Shown here piece by piece: positions 49,954-57,721 of a stretch of 64,000 bases of DNA; the stretch's first letter is position 1, and the number at the start of each line of letters is the position of its first letter. The stretch is taken from NCBI GenBank assembly GCA_038232455.1, contig JBBSHU010000001.1:1-64000 (forward strand), read 5' to 3'. The notes beneath the pieces are model-generated. The model made no database searches, had not been told where the DNA came from, and worked only from the letters and a program-made list of their open reading frames with translations. Both the position numbers and the translations under genes were made by a program. Source of the DNA: DATAQC01 sp038232455. GTDB taxonomy: Bacteria > Actinomycetota > Acidimicrobiia > Acidimicrobiales > AC-14.

Positions 49954-52254
49954 ATGAGCCCGGAGCCCACCGACGAGTTGGCGGCCGAACAGGCGGTGAT
50001 CGACCGCGCCTACGACCGCATCGAGGCCATGCGCGAGCAGGCCCGCCGGGTAGCCGCCGGCATGCTCGACCAGGGGGCGGGCGGCACCCACTCGGCCCGC
50101 CTGGAGCGCGACGTCCGAGTCCATGTGACCGAGCGCCGACTGGCCGAGCTCCGGGTGGGCGACGCCCCTCTCTGCTTCGGTCGTACCGACCACGACGACG
50201 GCGAGCGCCTCTACATCGGGCGCATGGCGGTGTCCGACGACACCAACGACGCCCTTATCGTCGACTGGCGCGCTCCGGCCGCCGAGCCGTTCTACCGGGC
50301 CACCGGGCGACATCCCATGGGCCTCACCCGCCGGCGGCACTTCGCCCTGCGGGGCCGGCGCCTGGTGGGCATCGACGACGAGCTGCTCGATGCCGACCAC
50401 GCCGCCGACGGCCTGGTCCTGGTGGGCGAGGGGGCGCTGCTTTCCGCCCTTGAGCGCTCCCGCACCGGGCACATGGGCGACATCGTGGCCACCATCCAGG
50501 CCGAGCAGGACCAGGTGATCCGGGCCGAGCTGGCCGGCATCCTCGTGGTCGAGGGCGGCCCGGGATCGGGCAAGACGGCGGTGGCCCTACACCGGGCCGC
50601 CTACGTCCTGTACACCCACCGCTTCCCGCTGGAACGCGCCGGCGTGCTGCTCCTGGGGCCGAACCGCATCTTTCTGCGCTACATCGAAGACGTGCTCCCG
50701 TCGCTGGGCGAGCACACGGTGGTGTTCGCCACCCCGTCCGGACGGCGCCCGGGCGCCCGGGTCAGCGGTGTCGACCCGCCGGCCACGGCCCGGGTCAAGG
50801 GCGACGCCCGCATGATCGACGTCGTCGCCCGCGCCGTCACCCAACGCCAGCAGCCCCTGGGTGAGCCGGTGGACATCCCCTACGGCCGGTACCGACTCAC
50901 CGTGTCGGTCACCGATTCCGCCCGCCTGGTGTCCCGGGCCCGACGACGGTCGGCGACCCACAACGAGCGCCGGGTCGCCCTCGAGCGCCTCCTCCTCCGT
51001 CACCTCGTGGACCAGTTGGCCAGCCGGGGCGCAGCCGTCTCCGACGAGGCGCGGGCCGACCTGGAAGAGGCCTTGCGCGCCGAACCCGCTTTCGTGGCCG
51101 CCACGAACGCCATCTGGCCGGCACTCACCCCCGAGGCGCTCCTGCACCGGTTTCTGGCCTCGCCCGCGGCCATCGAGCGAGCCGGTCGGGGTCTGCTCAC
51201 TGCCGCCGAGTGCCAGGCCCTGTACCGCCCCGCCAGCCCCCGCACCACCGACGTGGACTGGACCGACGCCGACGTGGCCCTCCTCGACGAGGCGGCCCAG
51301 GGTCTCGGCGAACGCCCCCTCCCCCGGGTCCGACGCAACGGCGCCGACGACGACGACCACTCCTATGCCATCGAACGGGCACTCGACGGCGCCGGCGCCG
51401 TCGATCCCCAGATGCGGGCCGACCTGCGCCGGCGTCTGGAGGCCGAGGCCCAGGAGTCCGAGGTCGACGTTCCCGACCTGGCCACCCGCACGTTCGGTCA
51501 CGTCCTGGTCGACGAGGCGCAGGACCTGTCGCCCATGCAGTGGCGCATGATCGCCCGCCGGTGCCCGAGCGGGTCGATGACCATCGTGGGCGACCTGGGG
51601 CAGGCCACCGGCCCGGCCGCTCCCAACGACTGGGACGAGGTCGTGACCCAGCTCCCCCGCCGTCGCGACCTTCGGGTGGCCACCCTCACCGTCAACTACC
51701 GCACACCGGCCGAGGTGATGGAGCTGGCCGCCCGGGTCCTGGCCGACGCCGCCCCCGACATCGTCGCTCCCGTGCCCGTGCGCCGGGCCGGCGTCGATCC
51801 CGTGTTCTCCCGAGTCGGCCCCGACGACCTGGTGAGGGCGACCGTCGGGGCGACACTTGCCGAGGTGGCCGAGGTGGGGCAGGGCAAGGTCGCGGTGGTG
51901 GCGCCCGCCGGGCTGCTCAGTGGCCTGGCCGCTGACCTCGGGCCCGACTTGGCCCGGACGGGCACCGATGCCGCCGTGCTCGACGCCAAGGTCGCCGTCC
52001 TCGCCCCGGAGATGGCCAAGGGCCTGGAGTTCGACTCGGTGGTCGTGGTGGAACCGGCCCGGCTGGTGGCCGAGAGCACCCAGGGGCTGCGGGCGCTCTA
52101 CGTCGCCCTCACCCGCACCACCCGCCGGCTCCGGGTCGTCAGCTCCGAGCCGCTGCCCCCGTCAATGGGGGCCACCGCCGGCGGGAACGAACCGCCACGG
52201 CCGGACAACGCCGCCGTTGCCGGCCAAGGCCAGCTCTGGCCACGCGATCCGTAG
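49954..52254 (+). CDS. helD: HelD-like UvrD/Rep-family helicase
   Basis: The 766-residue superfamily 1 ATPase begins with the HelD-typical acidic helical arm (ELAAEQAVIDRAYDRIEAM). YIGRMAVSDDTNDALIVDWRAP near residue 90 is characteristic of actinobacterial HelD. Walker A is GGPGSGKTAV near residue 202 and Walker B is HVLVDEAQDLSPMQWRM near residue 515; LTVNYRTPAEVM and AMTRTTRRL-like ALTRTTRRL are later motifs. HelD removes stalled RNA polymerase and can protect against rifamycins. The assignment to HelD rather than generic UvrD rests on the N-terminal signature. Confidence 0.88.
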   Translation: MSPEPTDELAAEQAVIDRAYDRIEAMREQARRVAAGMLDQGAGGTHSARLERDVRVHVTERRLAELRVGDAPLCFGRTDHDDGERLYIGRMAVSDDTNDALIVDWRAPAAEPFYRATGRHPMGLTRRRHFALRGRRLVGIDDELLDADHAADGLVLVGEGALLSALERSRTGHMGDIVATIQAEQDQVIRAELAGILVVEGGPGSGKTAVALHRAAYVLYTHRFPLERAGVLLLGPNRIFLRYIEDVLPSLGEHTVVFATPSGRRPGARVSGVDPPATARVKGDARMIDVVARAVTQRQQPLGEPVDIPYGRYRLTVSVTDSARLVSRARRRSATHNERRVALERLLLRHLVDQLASRGAAVSDEARADLEEALRAEPAFVAATNAIWPALTPEALLHRFLASPAAIERAGRGLLTAAECQALYRPASPRTTDVDWTDADVALLDEAAQGLGERPLPRVRRNGADDDDHSYAIERALDGAGAVDPQMRADLRRRLEAEAQESEVDVPDLATRTFGHVLVDEAQDLSPMQWRMIARRCPSGSMTIVGDLGQATGPAAPNDWDEVVTQLPRRRDLRVATLTVNYRTPAEVMELAARVLADAAPDIVAPVPVRRAGVDPVFSRVGPDDLVRATVGATLAEVAEVGQGKVAVVAPAGLLSGLAADLGPDLARTGTDAAVLDAKVAVLAPEMAKGLEFDSVVVVEPARLVAESTQGLRALYVALTRTTRRLRVVSSEPLPPSMGATAGGNEPPRPDNAAVAGQGQLWPRDP

Positions 52255-52286
52255 CGTCGCCACCGCAACGTGACCGCTCACCGTCG

Positions 52287-52769
52287 TCAGGCTTGGTCGG
52301 CGGCGCGCTCCAGCTCGGCGATGTCGATCTTGACCATGCCCATCATGGCTTTCATGGCCCGCTGCGACCGGCCCGGGTCGGGGTCGGCGATCAGGTCTTC
52401 GAGGACGGTCGGCACGATCTGCCAGGAGACGCCGTACCGGTCCTGCAGCCAGCCGCAGGCGACTTCCTTGCCGCCATCGGTGAGCTTGGTCCAGAAGTGG
52501 TCCACCTCGTCCTGGGACTGGCAGCTCACCTGGAACGAGATGGCCTCGTTGAATGTGAACTCGGGGCCTCCGTTCAGCGCCATGAACGGCTGTCCGTCGA
52601 GCTCGAAGTTCACGACCATCACCAGCCCCTCGGGCCGGGGGCCTGCGGCGCCGTAGCGGAGGACCTCCAGGATCCGGGAGCCCTCGAAGATGCTCGTGTA
52701 GAACTTCGCCGCCTCCTCGCCCTCGGTGTCGAACCACAGGCAGGGGGTGATCTTCGTCACTGTCGCCAT
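52287..52769 (-). CDS. PhnB/3-dmu-9_3-mt-type VOC protein
   Basis: ATG 52769 gives 160 residues. ITPCLWFDTEGEEAAKFYTSIF at the start, FELDGQPFMALNGGPEF near residue 55 and FWTKLTDGGKEVACGWLQDRYGVSWQIVP are family signatures. AMMGMVKIDIAELERA at the end is also typical. The family is related to VOC enzymes, with unknown substrates. It is convergent with helD and shares no operon with yceI. Confidence 0.9.
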   Translation of the reverse strand: MATVTKITPCLWFDTEGEEAAKFYTSIFEGSRILEVLRYGAAGPRPEGLVMVVNFELDGQPFMALNGGPEFTFNEAISFQVSCQSQDEVDHFWTKLTDGGKEVACGWLQDRYGVSWQIVPTVLEDLIADPDPGRSQRAMKAMMGMVKIDIAELERAADQA

Positions 52770-52893
52770 CGCGTTGTCCTCCTCGAGTTCGGTGATCTTC
52801 GCGGGTACACCGTTGGTCGTCCTAACTGAGACGACCAACGGTACGAGAACTCGTCGGTGCCAGGACCGGCGATCATGAGCAGCCGGGAGACGG

Positions 52894-53463
52894 TCAGTCT
52901 GCGGCGTTGAGCACGGCTTCGATCTCGAGGTGAAGGTTGACCTTGTCGCCCACGACGACCCCGCCCGTTTCCAGAGCGGCGTTGAAGTCGACGGCGAAGT
53001 CACTGCGCTTGATCTCACCGGTGGCGGTGAAACCGGCCCGCGTCCCGCCGTACGCGTCAGGCCCGAACCCGCCGATCTCCAGGCGCAGCGGAACCGGCTT
53101 GGTGACGCCCTTGAGCGTCAGCTCGCCGTCCAGGACGTAGTTGTCGCCGTCGACGCGAACCCCGGTGGACCGGTAGGTCATGGTCTTGTTCGCGTCGACC
53201 TCGAAGAAGTCGGCCGAGCGGATGTGGGCGTCGCGGTCAGCATTGCCGGTGTCGATCGAGCTGAGGTCGACCTCGGCCGTGACGCTCGAAGCCAGCGGGT
53301 CGGCACCGGTGACGACCTCGCCATTGAAGGTACCGAATTTGCCTCGGACCTTGCTCACCATCATGTGGCGGACGGAGAACCCCACCTCGGAGTGCACCGG
53401 ATCGATCGTCCAGGTGCCGCTCGTGTAACCCGTGATCGTCGTCTCGGTGGTCGTATCGGTCAT
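52894..53463 (-). CDS. yceI: YceI-family polyisoprenoid/lipid-binding protein
   Basis: ATG 53463 has GGGAGG eight bases upstream and gives 189 residues. TWTIDPVHSEVGFSVRHMMVSKVRGKF is the family opening, DLSSIDTGNADRDAHIRSADFF the central strand pair, and NGALETGGVVVGDKVNL-like NAALETGGVVVGDKVNLHLE the end. YceI proteins are lipocalin-like carriers of isoprenoid quinones or lipids. No signal peptide is present here, so it is cytoplasmic. It is divergent from a MarR gene, with paired operators between them. Confidence 0.93.
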   Translation of the reverse strand: MTDTTTETTITGYTSGTWTIDPVHSEVGFSVRHMMVSKVRGKFGTFNGEVVTGADPLASSVTAEVDLSSIDTGNADRDAHIRSADFFEVDANKTMTYRSTGVRVDGDNYVLDGELTLKGVTKPVPLRLEIGGFGPDAYGGTRAGFTATGEIKRSDFAVDFNAALETGGVVVGDKVNLHLEIEAVLNAAD

Positions 53464-53478
53464 GGTGCCTCCCAAGTA

Positions 53479-53492
53479 GTTGATGTATCAAC
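53479..53492. promoter_or_regulatory. MarR-type operator 1
   Basis: GTTGAT-GT-ATCAAC is a 14-base palindrome in the yceI-marR intergenic region. It shares GTTGA-N4-TCAAC with operator 2, centred 35 bases away, which points to a dimeric repressor such as the adjacent MarR protein. Confidence 0.75.
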
Positions 53493-53513
53493 GTATCATC
53501 TATCGCCAACCGG

Positions 53514-53527
53514 GTTGACATGTCAAC
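53514..53527. promoter_or_regulatory. MarR-type operator 2
   Basis: GTTGACATGTCAAC is a perfect 14-base palindrome, 30 bases before the marR start at 53558. Together with operator 1, this suggests autorepression and control of yceI. Confidence 0.78.
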
Positions 53528-53557
53528 AATTCCCGTAGGGCCCGTAAGATCGTAGAC

Positions 53558-54037
53558 ATGTCTCGATCACCATGGCTCACCCGGCGCCAACAGCGCTCCT
53601 GGCGAGGGTTTCTGCTCATGGAACGCCGCCTCACCGGCCGCGTGGCCCGGGAGCTCCAGCGTGAGACCGGACTGTCCGGTGCCGACTACGAGGTGCTCGT
53701 GAACCTGTCCGAAGCCCCGACGGGTCGACTACGGGCCTTTGAACTCGGCCGGGCGACCGGTTGGGAGAAGAGCCGGCTCTCGCATCACATCAGTCGTATG
53801 GAGGATCGCGACCTGGTCCGCCGCGAGTCGTGCCCGACGGACAGTCGTGGGGCCTTCGTCGTGTTGACCGTCACGGGCCGAAAGGCGATCGAGGCCGCCG
53901 CGCCCCTCCACGTCGAGCACGTCCGGCGTTGGTTCGTCGATGCCCTCACGCCCGAACAGCTCGACGCCCTGGCCGACATCTCCGACGCCATCCTGGCCAA
54001 GCTCGGCGACGATCCGGGGGGCTGCTCTCCGAGCTGA
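53558..54037 (+). CDS. MarR-family transcriptional regulator
   Basis: The 159-residue protein has the MarR winged helix. LSGADYEVLVNLSEAP, GRLRAFELGRATGWEKSRLSHHISRMEDRDLV (recognition helix) and RRESCPTDSRGAFVVLTVTGRKAI (wing) are seen at residues 40-110. MarR dimers bind short palindromes and release on small ligands. The two GTTGA-N4-TCAAC sites upstream are between it and divergent yceI, so it probably represses both. Confidence 0.92.
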   Translation: MSRSPWLTRRQQRSWRGFLLMERRLTGRVARELQRETGLSGADYEVLVNLSEAPTGRLRAFELGRATGWEKSRLSHHISRMEDRDLVRRESCPTDSRGAFVVLTVTGRKAIEAAAPLHVEHVRRWFVDALTPEQLDALADISDAILAKLGDDPGGCSPS

Positions 54038-54043
54038 GAACGC

Positions 54044-54084
54044 TCCCGTGCCGTCGCAGCTCGCTGCTCTCCGGCGGCACGGGA
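54044..54084. terminator. Bidirectional terminator candidate between marR and Rpf-like gene
   Basis: TCCCGTGCCG (54044-54053) and CGGCACGGGA (54075-54084) are exact 10-bp complements, with an inner GCAG-CTCG-CTGC hairpin. It lies between the convergent marR and Rpf-like genes. Confidence 0.6.
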
Positions 54085-54120
54085 TTGGGTTGTCCCAGCG
54101 GTGGTGGGCCTTCGGGCGAC

Positions 54121-54747
54121 TCAGCCGCAGTTGGGCCAGGGGTTGGAGCCCCGCTGGGCCTGGAGCTGGATGGCCCGGGCGTCCTGCTCGGCGGGCGACG
54201 CCGCCGCCGGGTCGCCGCTGCCGCCCACCGACTGCCAGGTCTGGCTGTCGAACTGGTAGGCGCCGCGATAGGGGCCGTCCACGGACCCGTAGTCGCCGCC
54301 GGACTCACAGGCGCGGATTGCGGCCAGGTTTCCGCCCGCGCCCCCGCCGGACACGGCCTGGGGAGGCGACCCACCTGCGCTGGCGATCGTCATTGACTGG
54401 TTCGACGGGCCGGGCGCCGGCGCAGACGGGGGCGTGAAGGCAGCCAACAGGTCGGCGGGGACGGCCACGGGCCCCGACGGGATGTCGAGGACCTGACCGA
54501 CCTCGACCACGTTGGGGTTGGCGATGGTGTTGCGGTTCAGGGCGAAAATCTCCACCCAGCGGTTGGACGTGCCCAGCTCGGCCTCAGAGATCTTGGACAG
54601 GCTCTCACCCGTGCCGACGGTATGGGGCGGATGGGCCGGCGGCGGCGGCAGGCTCGGTGCCAGGGGGGCGGGCAGGGCGGAGGCGACACCAGTGCCGGCC
54701 AGCATGGCTCCGGCAGAGAACGCGGCAAAACGGAGGGTCTTCTTCAT
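54121..54747 (-). CDS. Secreted LysM plus resuscitation-promoting-factor-like protein
   Basis: ATG 54747 (MKKTLRFAAFSAG) begins a signal peptide ending near ASA at residue 25, giving 208 residues. The LysM domain spans about residues 41-90, with HTVGTGESLSKISEAELG and VEVGQVLDIPSG. A Gly/Pro linker follows. The C-terminal 75 residues look like an Rpf/transglycosylase domain: AAIRACESGGDYGSVDG, with the catalytic Glu, then YRGAYQFDSQTWQSVGG and SPAEQDARAIQLQ. Rpf proteins cut peptidoglycan and promote growth from dormancy. The order LysM then Rpf is reversed from some mycobacterial forms. Confidence 0.9.
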   Translation of the reverse strand: MKKTLRFAAFSAGAMLAGTGVASALPAPLAPSLPPPPAHPPHTVGTGESLSKISEAELGTSNRWVEIFALNRNTIANPNVVEVGQVLDIPSGPVAVPADLLAAFTPPSAPAPGPSNQSMTIASAGGSPPQAVSGGGAGGNLAAIRACESGGDYGSVDGPYRGAYQFDSQTWQSVGGSGDPAAASPAEQDARAIQLQAQRGSNPWPNCG

Positions 54748-55109
54748 GAGGGTGGCTCCCATCGGTGGGCGGTAGCTGCGTTCCGGCCGCGGCGATGCTG
54801 CGGCGGAGGTCATGTCATCGGCCCGATCCCGTTCAGCCCCCAGGCGCGTCTCTCCCTACTGCGGAATTGGGGGGAGGTATGCCAGGCGGTCGGAAACGGA
54901 CAACAGGCCGCGAGCCCGCGTAAACGTCACGGACCCGAGAGTGTCTACTCGCTTGTGAACGCGAGTGCAAGCATACCCGGGGCTCGTCCCGCGAGAAGGG
55001 CCTCCAGGCGGGTATACAGGAACACATAGACCAAGCCGCCGGGGGGGCCGAAAGGCACCGAGCCAATGTCCCCCTGCCTGCGTGCAAGTGAAGGGAGACA
55101 GGGAGGGCC
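54748..55109 (-). promoter_or_regulatory. Leader region of Rpf-like gene, possible structured RNA
   Basis: These 360 bases contain no gene on the minus strand. ACTCGC-TTGTGAAC-GCGAGT (54947-54966) is a perfect six-base hairpin. From about 54770 to 54870, minus-strand pieces GGGGGCTGAACGGG and GGAACGCAGCTACC loosely resemble conserved blocks of the c-di-AMP riboswitch, which controls rpf genes in other actinobacteria. The match is partial and I could not fold the whole element by eye. Confidence 0.3.
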
Positions 55110-55262
55110 ATGACAAAAACGCCAGGAGCCAAGCCGGTGTCGGACGAAGAGCAGGAGCGGCGGGACGAGAACGATCCGGGCGAGGTGGCAACCCGGTTCG
55201 CCACAAAGGGCTTGGGCTGGTCCGGCCGCGAGGGGCAGGAGGAAGACGATTCGTCGGCGTGA
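55110..55262 (+). CDS. Small acidic hydrophilic protein, 50 residues
   Basis: ATG 55110 is preceded by a strong GGGAGG ribosome site. The 50-residue protein is very rich in Glu, Asp and Arg (SDEEQERRDENDPGEVATRF), with a Gly/Trp segment near the end. No domain or membrane segment is seen; it looks intrinsically disordered. It stands alone, convergent with the acetolactate decarboxylase gene. Good ribosome site and start support it as a real gene. Confidence 0.7.
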   Translation: MTKTPGAKPVSDEEQERRDENDPGEVATRFATKGLGWSGREGQEEDDSSA

Positions 55263-55285
55263 CCGGGGACGCCGATACGCCCGAC

Positions 55286-56110
55286 TCAGTTGCTGCCGCT
55301 CGATGGCTCGGTCGGTCCCGTCCCTTCAGCTCGAGCGATCTCCGCCGACACGTCCCCGCCGAACCGGGTCGACAGGAACTCCTCGGTCGCTTGCAAACTG
55401 AGATGTAGTTCGGCCTCGGTGTCGATGCGGATGCGGGCGGTGTCGACCGTGAAGTCGAAGACGTGGCCGCCCGACTGACGGTCCGCGCTCAGGTGCAGGT
55501 GGTGACCCGCCACTCCGATTCCCTGCGCATAGTCCGGAGTATGGAATCCGACGATCGTGCCCGTGGTGTCGGTGAGCGTCACGGTGGGCTCCGCCGCGGC
55601 CGCGTCCGAGAGACGGGGATAGGGCTTCGATTGCTTCGAAGCCGTCCGGGTCAGAACGGAGCGGAAGTGACCGTCGATTCGCAGCGCATAGAAGAGGTTG
55701 TCGCTCGGCGTCAGGCGGCGGACGACTTCTTCACACTGCCGGCGCGTCGATGTCCCCTCCTCGGAATGATCGATGTTCGGCTGAAAGCGTGTGACGGCAG
55801 CGAACGGGGTGAGGTCGTCGCCGGACACCGGGCTTACGCTTCCATCGCTGCGAAGGCGGTAGAACGCTCCGTCCAGAGCGACCATCTCGCCATCGAGGGC
55901 GTTGAACGTTCCGAGGCCGAAGTCGCCATGCCGCATGACCTCTCTGTACCTGACGTTGCCGTCGTAGAGACCCTCGACCAACGAGACGATGGTTGACGTC
56001 TGGTACACCTCGTGTGGCTTGTGCCCGCCACCAAGACGATGTGACAACAGACTGCGGGCAAATCCGAGGATGTGATGGGAGGAGGTGGCTTTCTCAGGCG
56101 AGGACGTCAT
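55286..56110 (-). CDS. budA: Alpha-acetolactate decarboxylase
   Basis: ATG 56110 gives 274 residues. The enzyme turns 2-acetolactate into acetoin. Features are VYQTSTIVSLVEGLYDGNV near residue 36, MRHGDFGLGTFNALDGEMVALDGAFYRL near residue 59, and YAQGIGVAGHHLHLSADRQSGGHVFDF near residue 200, whose HxH and later His bind zinc. Length matches the family. The longer upstream open frame is antisense to murA and unused. No alsS/budB or alsR gene is next to it. Confidence 0.93.
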   Translation of the reverse strand: MTSSPEKATSSHHILGFARSLLSHRLGGGHKPHEVYQTSTIVSLVEGLYDGNVRYREVMRHGDFGLGTFNALDGEMVALDGAFYRLRSDGSVSPVSGDDLTPFAAVTRFQPNIDHSEEGTSTRRQCEEVVRRLTPSDNLFYALRIDGHFRSVLTRTASKQSKPYPRLSDAAAAEPTVTLTDTTGTIVGFHTPDYAQGIGVAGHHLHLSADRQSGGHVFDFTVDTARIRIDTEAELHLSLQATEEFLSTRFGGDVSAEIARAEGTGPTEPSSGSN

Positions 56111-56326
56111 CGTGCTCCGAGCCCTTCGAACGTATTCAGCATCGGAGCCATTCTGACGCAGGCCGGTGATGCAAGCTGGCCTCCCGTGGACTCTGGCGTA
56201 GGCGCAAACGACATCGCAGTCCCTGCAGGTCCTGGCGCACCACGGCTGCGAAGTGCACGTAGTCTGGCAGAACGCCTGGGAGGGCGGGCCGGAGGGGGGC
56301 CGTCGACCCGGTGACATGATTGGCGG

Positions 56327-57676
56327 GTGACCACAACGCCCCCGCCGCCGTCGCCCACCACGACCACGCCCACCTGGAAGATCGAGCCCACCGGTCCGCT
56401 CCGGGGCGAGGTGCGCATCAGCGGGGCCAAGAACGCCGTCACCAAGCTCATGGTGGCGAGCCTCCTGGGTGACGGGCCGAGCACGATCCTCAACGCCCCC
56501 CTGCTGGGCGACGTTGACATCACCGCCGGCATGCTGCGCTCGCTGGGCACCGACGTGGCCCTGTCCGAGGCCGACGGCGACGGCGGAGCCACCATCGAGG
56601 TGGAGCTGGCCAACCCCTCTACCGGGCGCATCCCCGTGTCGCACACCGGCCTCAACCGGGTGCCGATCCTGTGCGTCGGGCCCCTGCTTCACCGGGTGGG
56701 CGAAGTGTTCGTGCCCCTCGTCGGAGGCGACAACATCGGTGCCCGGCCGCTCGATCTCCATGTCGACGCGCTGCGCCGGTTCGGTGCCGAGGTGGAACTG
56801 ACGCCCCTGGGCCTGGAGGCCAAGGCCGCCCGCCTGCACGGCGCCCACATCCGCCTGGAGTTTCCCAGCGTGGGAGCCACCGAGAGCGTCTTGCTCACTG
56901 CGGCCCGGGCCGAGGGCCGCACCACCCTGGAGAACGCCGCCATCGAACCCGAGGTGGTGGAGCTGGCCCTGTTCCTCCAGCGCATGGGGGCGCGCATAGA
57001 GATGCAGCCCGACCGGGTGTTCATCATCGAGGGCGTCCCGCGGCTGGGGCCGGCTCACCAACGCCTCGGCGGCGACCGCATCGAGGCCCTCTCCTACCTC
57101 GTGGCGGGGCTGGCCACCGGCGGACGGGTGCGCATCCGGGGATGCTCCCAGGACCGGTTGGTCACGGCCATCTCCACCCTCCAGCGCATGGGCGCCCATT
57201 TCGAGATCTCCGAGGACGGCATCCTCGCCGAGGGCGGCGACCTACGCCCGGCGGCCGTGCAGACCAGCACCCACCCGGGGTTCATGACCGACTGGCAGCC
57301 CCCGCTCGTCGTGCTCTTCACCCAGGTACCGGGCATGTCGGTGATGCACGAGACGGTGTTCGAGGACCGCCTCGGCTACGTCGAGGCCCTGCGGGCCATG
57401 GGTGCCGAGGTCGAGCTGTTCGAGCAGTGCCTGGTAGGCCAGGCCTGCCGGTTCCAGCAGAGCGGCTGGAAGCACTCCGCCCTGGTGCGGGGGGTCTCGC
57501 CCCTGTCCGGCGCCGAGATGTTCATGCCCGACGTGCGGGGCGCCTTCGCCTATCTCATCGCCGCCGCCGCCGCCGAGAGCCCCTCGACCCTCCACGGCGT
57601 CCACCACCTGGCCCGCGGCTACGACCGTCCGTTGGAGAAGTTCGCCGAACTAGGTCTGAAGATCACCCCGATGTAG
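56327..57676 (+). CDS. murA: UDP-N-acetylglucosamine 1-carboxyvinyltransferase
   Basis: The 449-residue enzyme adds enolpyruvate to UDP-GlcNAc in the first committed step of peptidoglycan synthesis. GEVRISGAKNAVTKL near residue 28 and the LGGDRIEALSYLVAG and SALVRGVSPLSGAEM blocks are conserved. At the position of E. coli Cys115 the sequence is GGDNIGARP, with Asp135. This substitution is known from Mycobacterium and Chlamydia to give fosfomycin resistance. GTG 56327 is the start, followed by a Pro/Thr-rich N-terminus, so a later start is possible. Confidence 0.95.
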   Translation: MTTTPPPPSPTTTTPTWKIEPTGPLRGEVRISGAKNAVTKLMVASLLGDGPSTILNAPLLGDVDITAGMLRSLGTDVALSEADGDGGATIEVELANPSTGRIPVSHTGLNRVPILCVGPLLHRVGEVFVPLVGGDNIGARPLDLHVDALRRFGAEVELTPLGLEAKAARLHGAHIRLEFPSVGATESVLLTAARAEGRTTLENAAIEPEVVELALFLQRMGARIEMQPDRVFIIEGVPRLGPAHQRLGGDRIEALSYLVAGLATGGRVRIRGCSQDRLVTAISTLQRMGAHFEISEDGILAEGGDLRPAAVQTSTHPGFMTDWQPPLVVLFTQVPGMSVMHETVFEDRLGYVEALRAMGAEVELFEQCLVGQACRFQQSGWKHSALVRGVSPLSGAEMFMPDVRGAFAYLIAAAAAESPSTLHGVHHLARGYDRPLEKFAELGLKITPM

Positions 57677-57721
57677 CGGGAGGCCCGGTGACCAGGGCCA
57701 ACTAGTGTTCGATTTGCGCCC

